Below, in pieces: positions 35,362-48,695 of a stretch of 64,000 nt of DNA. This DNA is from Glandiceps talaboti (lineage: Eukaryota; Hemichordata; Enteropneusta; Spengelidae): the NCBI RefSeq assembly GCF_964340395.1, contig NC_135560.1, positions 9,736,098 to 9,800,097 of the forward strand, in the 5' to 3' direction. The first letter of the stretch is position 1. Every line of letters begins with the position of its first letter. The notes below the pieces were generated by a model. It searched no databases, was not told the DNA's origin, and saw only the letters and a program-made list of their open reading frames with translations. The position numbers and the translations under genes were made by a program.

Positions 35362-37194
35362 GTTATCACAAAAATAATAATTCTAGTATCTGTCCCCCTC
35401 CTCCCCCCCCCCCCCCCCCCCCACACCACATAAATGTACTTTTCAGCTGTACACATGTACATGTACTTGGTTTATATGCAGTTTGGCCGGTCATCTTAGT
35501 CCACAAAACAAACAACACTCGGCAGTCAGATTTTCCCAAATTTTTTTTTGCAATTTTAATAGATAGTTTACAAACTCTAAGCTGATGTCTGAATGGCTAG
35601 AAAATATTACACAGACAAAGTTGTCAGTTTTCTTAGTTCAAATGTTATTTTTTTTAGATAAATCTGAACGGATGTACTTTTTAATTGTGTTATCTGAATC
35701 ATATTGAATATCTAAAACTATGTTATATCAAGAAAAAAGGAACTTGAATAAAGTGAAAAAATACATTCTAGTAAAAAAAGAAGCTTGGAAGGTTTTCCTC
35801 CTGCTTCTTCAACTCAAGGGCATGTAGTTGGGCACAGCTCTTGTGGTGACCATTCAATACATTTTCCAATTCATTTGGATTAATAAAGATTATTATTATT
35901 ATTATTACTATTAATAAAATTGAAAAATAAAAGAAATGAAAGTTAAATTATGGCTCATAATCACAAGATGACTATAATAATGTAACTGACTATTACATAG
36001 TTGTTTTGGGATTACCTTAAATTATTATTCTTATTAAAATCACAACTCTTCTAGCTCAAGATAACCAAATTGTTTTATATGACCAGAGCAGTGATAATTG
36101 AACATTTGACAACAATTCATATATTTAATTATTCATTCATAAATTTAATTTAATTTACTTATCATAATCTCTATCAAGACAAAGAGATTGAGGTAACTAT
36201 GATGTCATATCCTGCAAAACTTCCCACAATTCCTTGCAGGAAATCCCAAAATGGCAGACCACAAAATGCAGTAGTTTAGGGCTTCTTTACAAGATTTCAA
36301 AAGTTGAATAAGTCACCAACTGCAAGATACTATTTTATTATCACCCAAAATCATATATAAGTTGATAGTAGCAATCAAAACAAGTATACTAATGGCAAAA
36401 ATAAGGCTGGATTCTCCCCTTTAAAAACATTTGTTGGAGCTGGCATGGAGAAACACACGCAATTCCTAAATAACGAGGTCAGATAATCTACTTAATACAT
36501 GTATGAAAGAGTCAAAAAAAAAAGGAAAAAAGAAATCTGTGTTTCTGAAGAAAGTCACCAGGTAGTAAAGGGCCAATGATTGAGACCTCACCCTCTCAAC
36601 ATGGTTATTTATTTTATACAATCTTACTCCTTATCTTGGTATAAATATCATTAAGATTCACAGAACAGCGGGTGCATAATTTTCCATAATTTTTCAGTTT
36701 TTCCATTGCGGAAAGTAAATATATACAAATAGAGAAAATTGAAAGTACTGAATAAATGGCTCTGAGTCTGATTGTACATGCTGAGTGAAAATACCACAGT
36801 TACCACAGTGTGAACATTACAGCTAGAAGTGTTGTGATTTTGCACCAATTTGATGAAAACAAGGTCACGATAACTATGACTACGCCGACATGGGTTCAAT
36901 TTCACAATATGTTTGTGATCCAGGATCTGACCTTTGGGGATGTCACTTTTCACAAAATTAGAAATTGACAATGATCAATGTTGGTTGTCAGACCAAAAAA
37001 GGAATTGACACAGGTGGTAGTACGTACGAACAATGATAATAATCCAGAACTCATGCTGGGGACAATCTGTTTCATAGTTCTACATAGGGATGTATTAATC
37101 TGTATACTGGTACATTAACAATCAATACTTTGATGTCATGTCATATCTTTATTGAAAGAAGTACTGAATGGATAGGGTACTTTATACTTAAAAT
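35362..37194. other. non-coding stretch
   Basis: It contains a C22-type homopolymer at about 35402-35422 and a short ATT run near 35891-35911. No gene was recognised. Confidence 0.4.
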
Positions 37195-37486
37195 TTAAAG
37201 GGGAACACTACTCCTGGAAATAGAGACATTTTCAAAAACTATGAGTTCTGGGATCCGGGGAGTCATTTCATCATTTTATATCACCTACAATTAGTTGCGA
37301 TTTCAAGAAACAACAAGTTTATCTTGTGCCTTTAATTTATAGGGTATCTTTGCTATGGGCTATTGCATCATGGGAGTCAGCAGAAGTAATTATTCATGGT
37401 TGAACAATGAATATTCATGACTCCTAAGTGTTTATTCCCTTCCGTTTAAAACAACTCTATTTCCTGGAATGGAATTTGTTTTGAAC
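37195..37486. mobile_element. MITE, family B, copy 2
   Basis: It starts TTAAAGGGGAACACTACTCC and GGAAATAGAGACATTTTC. The core at 37342-37385 is identical to 27560-27603 over 44 bp. The right terminal part, CTATTTCCTGGAATGG, is partly degraded, so the end is approximate. Confidence 0.75.
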
Positions 37487-37795
37487 AGTCACTACATCTT
37501 TCAAGTCTATTTTGACATTGGGTATGTCTCAAAGTTATTATAATACAACTAACTACAGTAGCAACAAAACAGAAATTGATTTGAAAGATTCTGGGGTGTT
37601 TACAGTCATTTTTTTTTGTACTTTTTGAGATTGTATTTTAGACTGTTCCACTTCAATAATGCTAAACCAAGAATTGAACTTGAAAACAGCAAATGAATCA
37701 ATCACAAAGGCTTAGAGCACTTCAACGATACAAATAACTGTAAATTGAAACCATTTTGTAAAACTTTGAAAACACTTAATATGTAGTGTTACGGG

Positions 37796-38135
37796 TTAGT
37801 TGAGCGTTTTGGATAGAACAACCTTTAATACACATGATGGGGTGACAGTTTGGAAATTATAGTGCAATCTAGTGAGAGTTTTAGGAAGTACACAGTATTT
37901 ATACGTATGGAGTGAAGGTTTTTTAGGAAGTGCAAACTTTTGATGTCCGTAGAGTGACAGTTTTGGAAAGAATAAACTTTTAGTGTACACGGGGTGAAAG
38001 TTTTCGTAAGTTCAACATTTTGATGCACATAGGTTGTGAGTTTTGGTATCAAGTATAACATTTTTATGCACACGGGGTGCATCTGGTGAAAGCTCTGAAA
38101 AGTACCAAGTGTTGATGCACATGGGGTGAAAGTAT
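37796..38135. repeat. degenerate tandem array, roughly 55-65-bp period
   Basis: About six diverged copies of a unit combining TTTTGATGCACATGGGGTGA and AAGTTTTGGAAAGTACAAAC-like words. It is strongly diverged, so older than the other arrays. Confidence 0.65.
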
Positions 38136-38696
38136 GTGACAGATCAGATTAGAAATTGAATGAAGGTGACAAGGTTGACTTTACTATAGTTCAGTTTTTG
38201 TTCACCCCATCTAAGAGTCGTCAAAGCTGACAAAGCCTACATTCAATACCCTTGGTATAATTATCACAAAAATTGTGTATAAGCTGGTCCCATCTATTGT
38301 CATAGACTGACACATGTGACTCACCTATACCATGTGTGTACACCTTGTGACAGGCAGTTGTACCACTAATACTTTTGTAATAGGTTTTTATGTCATATAA
38401 AAGGCCATTCATAATATTTCTCTTGATATCCGGATTCATTTTTGAGCTTTGATATACGACCGTAGTGTCAATCACCTCAGATCATTTGCATGTTTGTTTT
38501 TAGAATATGTTACAAGATATTCACTACTAAATATATTGTAAGTTTATAAGTTATCTATACAAAGTGTCATCTTATGTTTTACATTATGTATATTAAAGGG
38601 TGATTCAAGGAAAAAGCATATACTTTCAGTTATTTCACATTTCTCTCAAAATTTTGGTTCAATGTATAAGAAAATTGTAAAATTTGACTTGATTTT

Positions 38697-38815
38697 CTGG
38701 AGGTGGGGTGTTGACTGCTCTGTTGTGTGTGGGGAGGTTGAGTGTGTTTATGGGGTGGAAAGGCTGGGGGGAGGGAGAGGGGGTGGAAAGGTGGTGGAGG
38801 TGGGGGGGGGGATTC
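38697..38815. repeat. G-rich tract, possible quadruplex
   Basis: GGAGGTGGGG, TGGGGAGG, GGCTGGGGGGAGGGAGAGGG and a terminal G9 run give several ways to pair four G3+ runs on the + strand. The short open frames here are low-complexity. Confidence 0.6.
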
Positions 38816-38940
38816 AATCCTTACTGAAAATGCTAACAATCATGAAAAGATACATTGTGTACAGAACTTATTCTCCTTTCAATTTCTAAATAAAGGTGAT
38901 GTCCAAATTTGGTTTGTAGTGTACTTATTACAGCAATGCA

Positions 38941-39122
38941 CAACAACAACATCATCATCATCATCATCATCACCATCACCACCACCACCACCACCACCAC
39001 CACCACCACCACCACCACCATCACCACCATTATCATCTGTGTTGTCGTCGTTGTCACCGCCATCGTCGTCATCATCGCCGTCGTCATGATCATGATCATC
39101 AGCATCGTCATCATCATCAAAA
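38941..39122. repeat. (CAT/CAC)n trinucleotide tract
   Basis: CAACAACAT, then (CAT)n, (CAC)n of about 45 bp, and further (CAT/CGT)n to about 39120. Ser, Thr or Val runs are predicted in different frames, and none has gene context. Confidence 0.92.
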
Positions 39123-39920
39123 ACAGAAATCTCTACACCTCAGCAACTAACATAAAAAATACTTATGTGGAGATTACCAGTACTAGTTTTCGAAATTTTG
39201 ATTTGAAAAACTATGACTGAAAATTTGGAGAAACAGGAAACATAATGTGGATGGCTTGATGTAGCTTTTGATGAAGTGGTATACAGAAATAGATGATGCC
39301 AGTAGACACAAGTGGTGACAGATGGTGTGACAAGGTTGTGGTATATGATCATCAAACTGAGATAAACCATACAATCAAAAACTAAACAGAAATAAAAAAA
39401 AAAAGTACACAAACCACAAGAAAACAGAACAGGTAGAAAGTTATCAATTTACCCTTCAATAGATTCACAATCATGATTAAAATCAAATACATGTATTAGC
39501 CAATCTAGTTAAAAATCGGTTTTACTTTTCATTCTACTACATTTAATATGGTTCTACTTTTTCTTGTTGTGAAAAATGGCATAAGCTGAATTTATTAAGT
39601 GTTTTTTACTCATTTGTGTCTGCTTTTACTTTTAATACATAAACCATTGATTTAATGTCATTAACGTTCATGTTGATGCACACCTTAAAGTGACAGTAAA
39701 ACAAATCATTTTGTGTAATACATCATTTTCATAGAATTAGATAACGCCATAATAAGGATTACAACAACACTGTAGTATACTTATACCTTATTATGCCACT
39801 GCATACTGTGTCTGAATACCAGATTTGATTTCTGCCAATATCAAGTGATGGTGTGACATAGAATATCTCAAGTTTAATATGCACCCAAATTACCCCTAAA
39901 AACATATCAAATTGCCTGTT

Positions 39921-40287
39921 TTAACGTGTCCATATGGAAGAGGATTTGGGTATTTATTCAGGATTTTTAATTTATCAAACAATTTTATCGTGGTGTCCTA
40001 CCTTGAAAAATCAATATGAAACAACATATGCCAAATCCTTATTTGTAACTATTAAATTGCAAAAGATTGATAACACTTACAAAATGTTTATCATTGTATG
40101 TACAATAATAAACTTTTTAAACACATTTCTTTTTAGTTTTTTTGCAATGTATCGAGTTTAATACAAACACAGACTTGGTCTATGTTGTTACACATTGATT
40201 GTTGAAGTAGAACACTATGATAAAATTGTTTTATAAATTTAATACTACAAAATAATTACTGAATCCTCATCCATATGGCCTCTTTAA
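39921..40287. mobile_element. palindromic MITE, family A, copy 3
   Basis: It starts TTAACGTGTCCATATGGAAG and ends CATCCATATGGCCTCTTTAA. It shares GGATTTTTAATTTATCAAAC and the palindromic centre region (ATTGTATGTACAATAATAAA, now diverged) with copies 1 and 2. Confidence 0.8.
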
Positions 40288-41844
40288 ACTTACCAGTACA
40301 TAGGAGAAACATACAGATGTATGTACATTTCACCAACTTTACCCATTCTCTAATATTGGGTCTCTAACTATTCAAAGACAGGCAGAAAACACCCCCAAAA
40401 CAACTGCCATGGAAAAAGAATCTACATGCTTCAGCTAAGAACTGACTACACAACAAATTGGTTGGCTACTGTAGTTATCACAGAGAGTTAAAAGTTGTAG
40501 AGAAATTACATGTAAGTAAAGTGTAACGATGCATAGGGGGAGGAAATCGTACTGTGAACCAGACAGACACAATGTAAAATTGATTAGAATCAAAATAAAA
40601 GAGCTTTATTATGTGGGTATAAGCTGATAAATAATCACATATAGAAGTGCATACAGACAACAACTCAGTTCGTTCTAGCTGGCTTCCTTTCCTATTCAGC
40701 TCTTCTTTGCTGTAAACTCACTGAGATCTTTCAAATTGTAGCATTATGATCTAAAAACATGATTTTTTTTTTTTTTTTTTTAGAGAATTAGACCATCTTT
40801 CTTGTAATTGACTGTAATTGACTGGTGAAGATTTGAACAATTTTCCTGCTGTTTCCTTTTTCCGTAAGACAGTAGCACACACTACCCTCTTTCAGTTCAG
40901 CCTATGTAACAATAGTATAAGTAGACCACAGATCAATGTACAAATACCCAAACTATACAGGTTTAAAAAACACAAGTGGCTCCTTTGTGTCGAAGCGACA
41001 ATACTCTGAACTGAGTTGGGATTTGAATCCAGACATTTGTTGAGTGTGTTTTTTTTGTGTGCCGTCCTTTTGTGTATGCGAACACATGTATTGTTGTCTT
41101 TGTTATCTCATTGGAAACAATGAGGATCATTTTGTGGCACATGTCTTTTGGCTTAGCGCAAAGAACAGATTGATTCCCATTGACATGAGTTTACCCCTTC
41201 TGGTTAAAGGCCATGCAACTCTGGCAATTGTGTCTTCTGAACTATTATGTACACTTCACAATCATATGTTACATTCTGTCAACTTTACCATCGCAGGGCA
41301 AACCACTTTCATATATTTTTTGATTTTGATTTCTTTTCTGTTCAGATGTTATTTCATGGTACACATCAAAACATATGTCACAGTGTTTATATCAATCAAC
41401 ATAATGAAATCTGGTAGTTCACTATTTCAGATATTTCTGGACTTTCAACAGCTTGGACGTGGCAGTTGTGTTCATTTCACTTGTTTTATCAAACATTTTC
41501 TCTCTGAAAGTTCTAGAACGCCTTACAATATATGAACCAGTTGGTGTGGACATAAAAAAAAATCACTGAATGAAGTCTGATTATTTTTGGCAGCATCAGT
41601 GCAAAGACCACCTTGCTGAATTAGTCGTAAAACTTATCTGACAATGAAAGGGGGTGGATAGAACTCTAACAATAAGGAAGTCGTAATGTTTTCATGGCGG
41701 GGAAAAATAGGACTTGCATACAAAATATTGCAATAGGTTATGGTTTTAAAACACATTGGGCAATTCATGAAATTTTACTCTGTATTAAACATTACATTTT
41801 ATGCACAAGAATTAATGTGATTACTGCATAATAAATCTTTATCT
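40288..41844. other. non-coding stretch
   Basis: A 163-codon + strand frame at 41044-41535 is rich in Phe, Cys and Ile, with no recognised domain, and is probably fortuitous. A T18 tract lies near 40763-40781. Confidence 0.4.
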
Positions 41845-41849
41845 ACAGG

Positions 41850-42195
41850 GAAAGCTGGTGTACAGAAGTGGGAAAGCTGAGTTCTTAAAGTGGGAAAGCT
41901 GGTGTATAGAGGTGGGATAGAGGTGGGAAAGCAGTGGGAAAGCTGGTGTATAGAGGTGGGAAGCAGTAGGAAAGTTGGTGTGTAGAGGTGGGAAAGCTGA
42001 GTTATTAAAATGGGAAGGTTGGTGTATAGAGGTGTGATAGAGGTGGGAAAGCAGTGGGAATGTTGGTGTGTAGAGGTGGGAAGCAGAGGGAATGTTGGTA
42101 TGTAGAGGTGGGAAGCAGTGGGAATGTTGGTGTGTAGAGGTGGGAAAAGTAAGGTTACTAAAGTGGGAAAGTTGGTGTATAGAGGTGGGGAAAGT
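41850..42195. repeat. degenerate G-rich tandem array, about 34-bp period
   Basis: About ten copies of words such as GTGGGAAAGCTGGTGTATAG followed by AGGTGGGA. Some copies have GAAGCAGTGG or GAGTTATTAAAA insertions. The 134-codon minus frame (Pro/Thr/Ser/His repeats) follows from the repeat. Confidence 0.85.
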
Positions 42196-43660
42196 TGGAA
42201 CACTCCTATTAAGCCATTGGCAAATGCACAGAATACTTATAATTACAAGACATGTCTGACATGATAAATGCTTTCTTCAGTATCCTTTGATAAGAAAAGT
42301 GGGAAAATGCAAAGATGTATTAATGTGTTATTCTGACACCCTGTATCTAGCTTATAAGTCATGATTCATTTTATGGGACATATTCATGAATAAGTAACCA
42401 AGGTGAAGTTTATAAAAAAAAACAGCTAATGAAATTGACAATTCACTCTTAAAAAAAATAAAAAATGCTACCTGAAAATGAAAGTAATCTGCGATCTGAG
42501 ACACCAACCTGCATTGTCACAATGTTAAACTGATGATGTAATCGTATTGCATCCCAAAAATTCCCTCGCATCAATACACGGTGATATTAAAAGTGTCCCC
42601 AGGTAGAGATTTACTGCCAGCCAGACAATGGTCATCATAAACATCGTTTATGTAATATGTATAACTGATAGGTTTGGGTCACACACCAATAACCCAAACA
42701 CTTATTACCAAAACAATAAATTACAGGGATCATGGCACCAAATCAAACATACTGTCAACAGTCACAATAGCATGACAAATGGCTGGACAATATTAGTTCC
42801 TCCAAAATGCCATAAGTTAATAACGAGAGAATGCACCACCTACTCCTGTATGATTAGAAGCAGGAAATCAGTCTGGAACAGGCTGGAAATGAGTTCATCT
42901 GGAAATCTGTGTACCGCTAGAAATGAAATATAACCACAGATCATAAAGTATGATAATTTACATTGAGTATACATCAACTACAAAGCTGTAGGGAAATGAG
43001 AACTGGTTGGTGACGATTTATTACATGAGTGTGTGTGTGTGCGTGATGGCGAAGTTGAACACTGACGATAAAATGCTACAAAAAAGGTCAATGTAAACAG
43101 AACAAGAACAGATGATAGTTTCCAAGTGAGCAAATCTGTGTTTTTATCTTCTTAAAGTCTGTATTCATTCACACAGATCAAAGTCGTGATTTGCTTCTCA
43201 TTTTATACTTAGCTGAATAAACTGAGGGTCAAATTTTAAAGAAATGAAAAATGCCCTAGGATTCTGAGTATTAACACAAATCAGGAATGGCTTATGAAAT
43301 ACTTGCTTGTATTACAATTATTAAGGGCAGTTTCTAATAAAATTATTACATTAAGGGCAATTTTGAATACAGTCTTTAGGACTCTTAAACTCTCACGTTT
43401 TTTTTCATAGTGGTCTTGCTTCATCAACTGGTAACACAACTGAAACCTTTTAAAACAATTTTGCTGTATATTACAATTCTAAGGACATTTTTTTTTTTAA
43501 ATGTCCATGACAAATAAAAGCAAAATATAAGGTTTATTTCAATTCATCCCATTCATTAGAAATATGCAAATAAACACAAATAAAAATATTTTTTGTCTCA
43601 AAAATATGGAGTATTATGGATATCTTTAATATGTACACAAATATATGCGCCCACACAAAC
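42196..43660. other. non-coding stretch, no feature seen
   Basis: AT-rich sequence. The pair ATTAAGGGCAGTTTCTAATA and ATTAAGGGCAATTTTGAATA near 43320-43370 is a short local duplication. Confidence 0.35.
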
Positions 43661-43802
43661 AGACAGAAAGACATACATACACACATACATACATACATAC
43701 ATACATACATACATACATACACACAATCATATATACATACATACATACATACATACATACATACATACATACATACATACATACATACAGACAGACAGAC
43801 AG

Positions 43803-43835
<33 letters not shown>

Positions 43836-43866
43836 TATACATACACATACATACACATACATACAT
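43660..43866. repeat. (ACAT)n/(GACA)n/(CA)n microsatellite
   Basis: Long (CATA)n blocks, then (GACA)n, (CA)n and ATACAC words. Open frames of about 90 codons on both strands are repeat artefacts. Confidence 0.95.
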
Positions 43867-44680
43867 AAATTTATATACTTTTAGCTACTGAACTCCTACC
43901 TCTGATGTTTATACTGAAATCAGTAATTGATATCGGCAGAGTCGTGAGGTTGGCCTTATAATCCTTAGCTTGTACAAGCTAGTCCACTTGTTGACAAAGA
44001 AGAGATCAGACAACAATAGCATACGACAAACACAGCACACACAAAGGATGACTTTTGTCACTAAAATACTGCTGTTACAAATCTGAGGCTAATTGTGGGC
44101 ACAAATGGAGGGATAATAGTTAGCAAAGGAGATTTCTACAGACGGCTCATCAGTTGATCTGTTATTTCTCATCCCACGACACAATAATACAAAATGTAAG
44201 CAGAGTTTATCAGGGGGTCAGGGATAATGCTAGTCCCGTTTATTTGTGATTTCACCACAAATGTGCTGATCTTTGGCAGAGTAATCTGTGTAGATCCTAC
44301 ACTGCTTTGTGACATGGAGCACATATGATACATGCGATGCTAACAGTCTGAATGCAACATTTGTGTTATTAAGTAAAGGCTATTATACCTTATCAGACAT
44401 TTGTACACCATATTGTAGTTCACAGAGCAAGGACTGCATCAAACAATTTAGTGTACTTTTGCTGTCAAAACGGAGCTCCTGCTGAGAGGCAAGTTACAGG
44501 GCATTGAAACAATGTTAGAATTACCCTGATTTCATTTCAACACAGTTTGTGCAATCTATCTTTTCTTTCATTATTATTCATCTCAAAAGATGAATATGTA
44601 TATCAAGCTATACATGGTACCCCTGAAGTTGGAGTTGCCATGGCGATGGAGATCAGACAATGAGGGAACAGATCCCATGA

Positions 44681-44818
44681 TGGGTGAATGGTTAGAGTGG
44701 CCAGCTTGAAGCTGCAGGTTGCAGGTTTGAACCCCATCAGTGCCATTTGTTTCTGTGTTGCTCAAGTCCTTGGGCAAGATGTGAACCACCACTGTGCCTC
44801 AGTCAACCCAGCTGTATA
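44681..44818 (+). mobile_element. tRNA-derived SINE
   Basis: GAATGGTTAGAGTGG near 44686-44700 matches a pol III A box. GGTTTGAACCC at 44724-44734 matches the B box (GGTTCGANNCC with one C-to-T change), at tRNA-like spacing. The body ends with CTTGGGCAAGATGTGAACCA and GCCTCAGTCAACCCAGCTGT. From memory this resembles the conserved tail of SINEs found in many invertebrates and fish. No poly-A or simple tail follows. Instead the hairpin element at 44819 begins directly. Confidence 0.75.
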
Positions 44819-45150
44819 ATTTTCAGCCACGGAAAATACAAGTGACCTAAGGGGACTATTGTCACTACTCATCTAGCGATTCGTAGTGACAACCCTTAGG
44901 TCACGAGTATTTTCCAGCTGAATGAAGAAAAATATTGGGGAATAATATAATTATACCATTGCCAGTAATCTAAAAAAAAAATCACGGAAAGTAATTATGG
45001 CAATATTGAATGTTTTTGACTCACATTTCAAACACAGCAGAACTAGTGACGTAGACGTTGTTGTGACATAGACATGCACTGTCGGAACATAGAACGACCA
45101 CAGTATATATTCCATATTTTTGTTCAACTTAGTTTGTGCACGGTATAATA
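44819..45150. mobile_element. hairpin-headed element, family C, copy 2
   Basis: TTTTCAGCCACGGAAAATAC and AGTGACCTAAGGGGAC pair imperfectly with GACAACCCTTAGGTCAC and GTATTTTCCAGCTG. The tail with AAACACAGCAGAAC, TGACGTAGAC and TATATTCCATATTTTTGTTC matches copy 1. The outer left arm (AATTTTCTTCATTC) is missing, replaced by the SINE. Confidence 0.75.
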
Positions 45151-45455
45151 TTTGTTATCACATCAGTATATCTGTTGGACGTAGGACAAGCAAGATATGA
45201 TAATGTCAAATGAATTACCTAACGACTCTCATAAGATATGAAGTAGGAGATAACTATTGTGATATAAAAATGTTGATGGAGGATGAAAAATGGGACATAG
45301 GAGAAATAAGAAGTACATCTGATCAGCTATGACATCATCACAAGATGACAATGGAGATAAAAACCTTTGAATGTCAAGCATAAAAAGCTATTTAACAGCC
45401 ATACACATGTAATATATACATATTGTTATATGTAAAGAAATACATACAATGCCTA

Positions 45456-45677
45456 GTATACACAAATACATACATACATACATACGTATGTACGTACAAA
45501 TATACATACACACACATACATACATACATACATACATACATACATACACACACACATACATACATACATACATACATACATACATACATACATACATACA
45601 TACATACATACATACATACATACATAGACACATACATACATACTTCTTATAAGAAAGACGGACAGACACATACACAC

Positions 45678-45757
<80 letters not shown>
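45456..45757. repeat. (ACAT)n and (CA)n microsatellite
   Basis: Long (CATA)n with CACA interruptions to 45645, a short GACGGACAGACAC bridge, then pure (CA)n of about 70 bp ending at 45757. Confidence 0.95.
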
Positions 45758-45759
<2 letters not shown>

Positions 45760-45761
<2 letters not shown>

Positions 45762-47488
45762 TCCACTGCAGGGTTAATTGGCATCTAATACCATTCAACT
45801 CTTTACTAGTTACCATGTCCTTTTCATGTGGTTTTTATTAAGTTTACTTTGAGGACAGTATCAATGACTTGAAAAACACCACAAGTCAAGGATAAGCTGT
45901 TGAAATCAATCCTCAAGTAATATGCTTCCTTTATTAAGTACACTCACAGTCAATATCAAGTTTACATCTTCATATACACCCTATATTATACCTTCAATAT
46001 AAACACCGTGACTCCACTTTAATTGCTAAGAATGGTACCAAGAGACTTTGACACAAATACCAACAAGTTGGTATACACCTGTATTCAAGTTTACCACTGG
46101 GTCAAATAAAATATACTATATCTGTTTATGTTTCAGTACTCGTTTTTAGCACAAAATTAAAGCTTAATGTTGGAGTCCCAGGTTTATGTATTATGCCATT
46201 TTATCAGTGAAACGACATCGCTCAGATAGGATCATTTTTTTTTTCGTAAGGACCACCTTCGTCTATAGCTGTCAGGCAACTGTTTTGTCACCAATGAGCC
46301 TAATCTGACATAGGCCTTAAGAAAGATTATTCACAATTGCAAAGTTGTCATTTTGTTTTATTTTTACTTCTTTTTTTTTTGCTTAATATCTATTTCCATA
46401 TTTACATTAATCTTGACTATATGTTTATAAAATGTATATTGAAAATACAGGAAACACATTTTTTTTTTAATATGATCATTTTATGTGGGTCACTAAAATT
46501 AGTCCAGAGATAGGAGATAAAATGTGGAAATACCCACTTACATTCACAAACTGGAACTCATAATCTGTTTGTGAATGTAGCTATAGAGCAAAAGAGGCCA
46601 TAAAAACTTTTTTATCAAACTAGGAATGCGTCTATACTTCAAATCTGTGCCAAACCTGGTTGGCTTTATATCTCCCTACTAATTTACAGAAAACCTCTTT
46701 TTCTCTTATTTTCACAGACTTCTGTGTTATTCTACAGAACATACAACTGACAGCTCATTATTGTCAGTAAAAATAAACAAACTTGACAGTTCACCCTAAA
46801 ACAACTAACAGCATCCAAATTAATCAAACAGTCACTTCGATAACTGAGCAAGGTCAAGTCAGAAGATATTTCTACAAACTTGTGGTTTGTCTTTTTTTGT
46901 GAAATGAGGTACGTGTTTGCAAAGCATGGGAACATGAGTTACAACACATTGTTGACGGCTGTATGTATTCAAGAAACTTGCACAACATTCAAGGTTGGCA
47001 GAAAACACAGAAAAATTACAAAGTACTGAAAGACAAAAAGGGTTGGCAAGAAACACAAACATTGTTAGCTACATGGTGTTTACATAAACCTCAGTGCTGG
47101 CACAAATCAACCAGTACAGTACATGTGGTAAGTAGAGTTTAAATTGAAGCCATGATCCTACATGGAATGTTGAAATCGAATTGAAGTCAGCTCTACTGTC
47201 CCCCACATGAACTAAAATCAGTTTGGAATGATTTAGTTGAATCGGTTTCAGAACCATGCACCTCAGGAGGATAGTGTCAAACTTATCCACAATATATCAG
47301 TTTGAAACCCTCACAAAAGTACAAGTGAATTCAATTCAAATCCATCGCTCAGTTTTCTTGTGGGGACAGAAACCACATTCAAACTTTAACGGGACCAATT
47401 CAGTTTGAAATGGTTTTGAATCGATTTAGGTGTGGACAATGCTTTAGACTCCAATCAGAGTGGACGACTGAAGAGGTCTGCTGCTGAC
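45760..47488. other. non-coding stretch
   Basis: A short inverted pair, CATTCACAAAC and GTTTGTGAATG, sits near 46541-46580. No gene was recognised. Confidence 0.35.
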
Positions 47489-47489
47489 A

Positions 47490-48695
47490 TGTATGTATAC
47501 CCCTAAATGTCAATCACCATAGACTGTTATATATACTTGGTATTGGTCAATACTTTGTAATGTATACCCCTAAATATCAATCACCATAGACTGTTATATA
47601 TACTTGGTATTGGTCAATATACTTTGTAATGTATACCCCTAAATATCAGTCACCATAGACTGTTATATATACTTGGTATTGGTCAATATACTTTGTAATG
47701 TATACCCCTAAATATCAATCACCATAGACTGTTATATATACTTGGTATTGGTCAATATACTTTGTAATGTATACCCCTAAATATCAATCACCATAGACTG
47801 TTATATATACTTGGTATTGGTCAATATACTTTGTAATGTATACCCCTAAATATCAATCACCATAGACTGTTATATATACTTGGTATTGGTCAATATACTT
47901 TGTAATATATACCCCTAAATATCAATCACCATAGACTGTTATATATACTTGGTATTGGTCAATATACTTTGTAATGTATACCCCTAAATATCAATCACCA
48001 TAGACTGTTATATATACTTGGTATTGGTCAATATACTTTGTAATGTATACCCCTAAATGTCAATCACCATAGACTGTTATATATACTTGGTATTGGTCAA
48101 TATACTTTGTAATGTATACCCCTAAATATCAATCACCATAGACTGTTATATATACTTGGTATTGGTCAATATACTTTGTAATGTATACCCCTAAATATCA
48201 ATCACCATAGACTGTTATATATACTTGGTATTGGTCAATATACTTTGTAATGTATACCCCTAAATATCAATCACCATAGACTGTTATATATACTTGGTAT
48301 TGGTCAATATACTTTGTAATGTATACCCCTAAATATCAATCACCATAGACTGTTATATATACTTGGTATTGGTCAATATACTTTGTAATGTATACCCCTA
48401 AATATCAATCACCATAGACTGTTATATATACTTGGTATTGGTCAATATACTTTGTAATATATACCCCTAAATATCAATCACCATAGACTGTTATATATAC
48501 CTGGTATTGGTCAATATACTTTGTAATGTATACCCCTAAATGTCAATCACCATAGACTGTTATATATACCTGGTATTGGTCAATATACTTTGTAATGTAT
48601 ACCCCTAAATATCAATCACCATAGACTGTTATATATACTTGGTATTGGTCAATATACTTTGTAATGTATACCCCTAAATATCAATCACCATAGAC
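47490..48695. repeat. 69-bp satellite-like tandem array
   Basis: About 17 copies of a 69-bp unit (TGTATACCCCTAAATATCAA, TCACCATAGACTGTTATATA and TACTTGGTATTGGTCAATAT are consecutive parts). Copies are almost identical. Only a few recurrent changes occur (ATATCAA/ATGTCAA, CTTGG/CCTGG, GTAATG/GTAATA). The first unit is a few bases shorter. Such uniformity implies recent expansion or ongoing homogenisation. Confidence 0.96.

Noticed and set aside
41044-41535. 163-codon + strand frame
   Set aside because: Low-information Phe/Cys/Ile-rich composition, no domain, no start or splice context.
44681-44735. Possible functional tRNA gene
   Set aside because: A and B boxes are present, but the sequence does not fold into a full cloverleaf with an anticodon arm and acceptor stem, and it continues into a SINE body.
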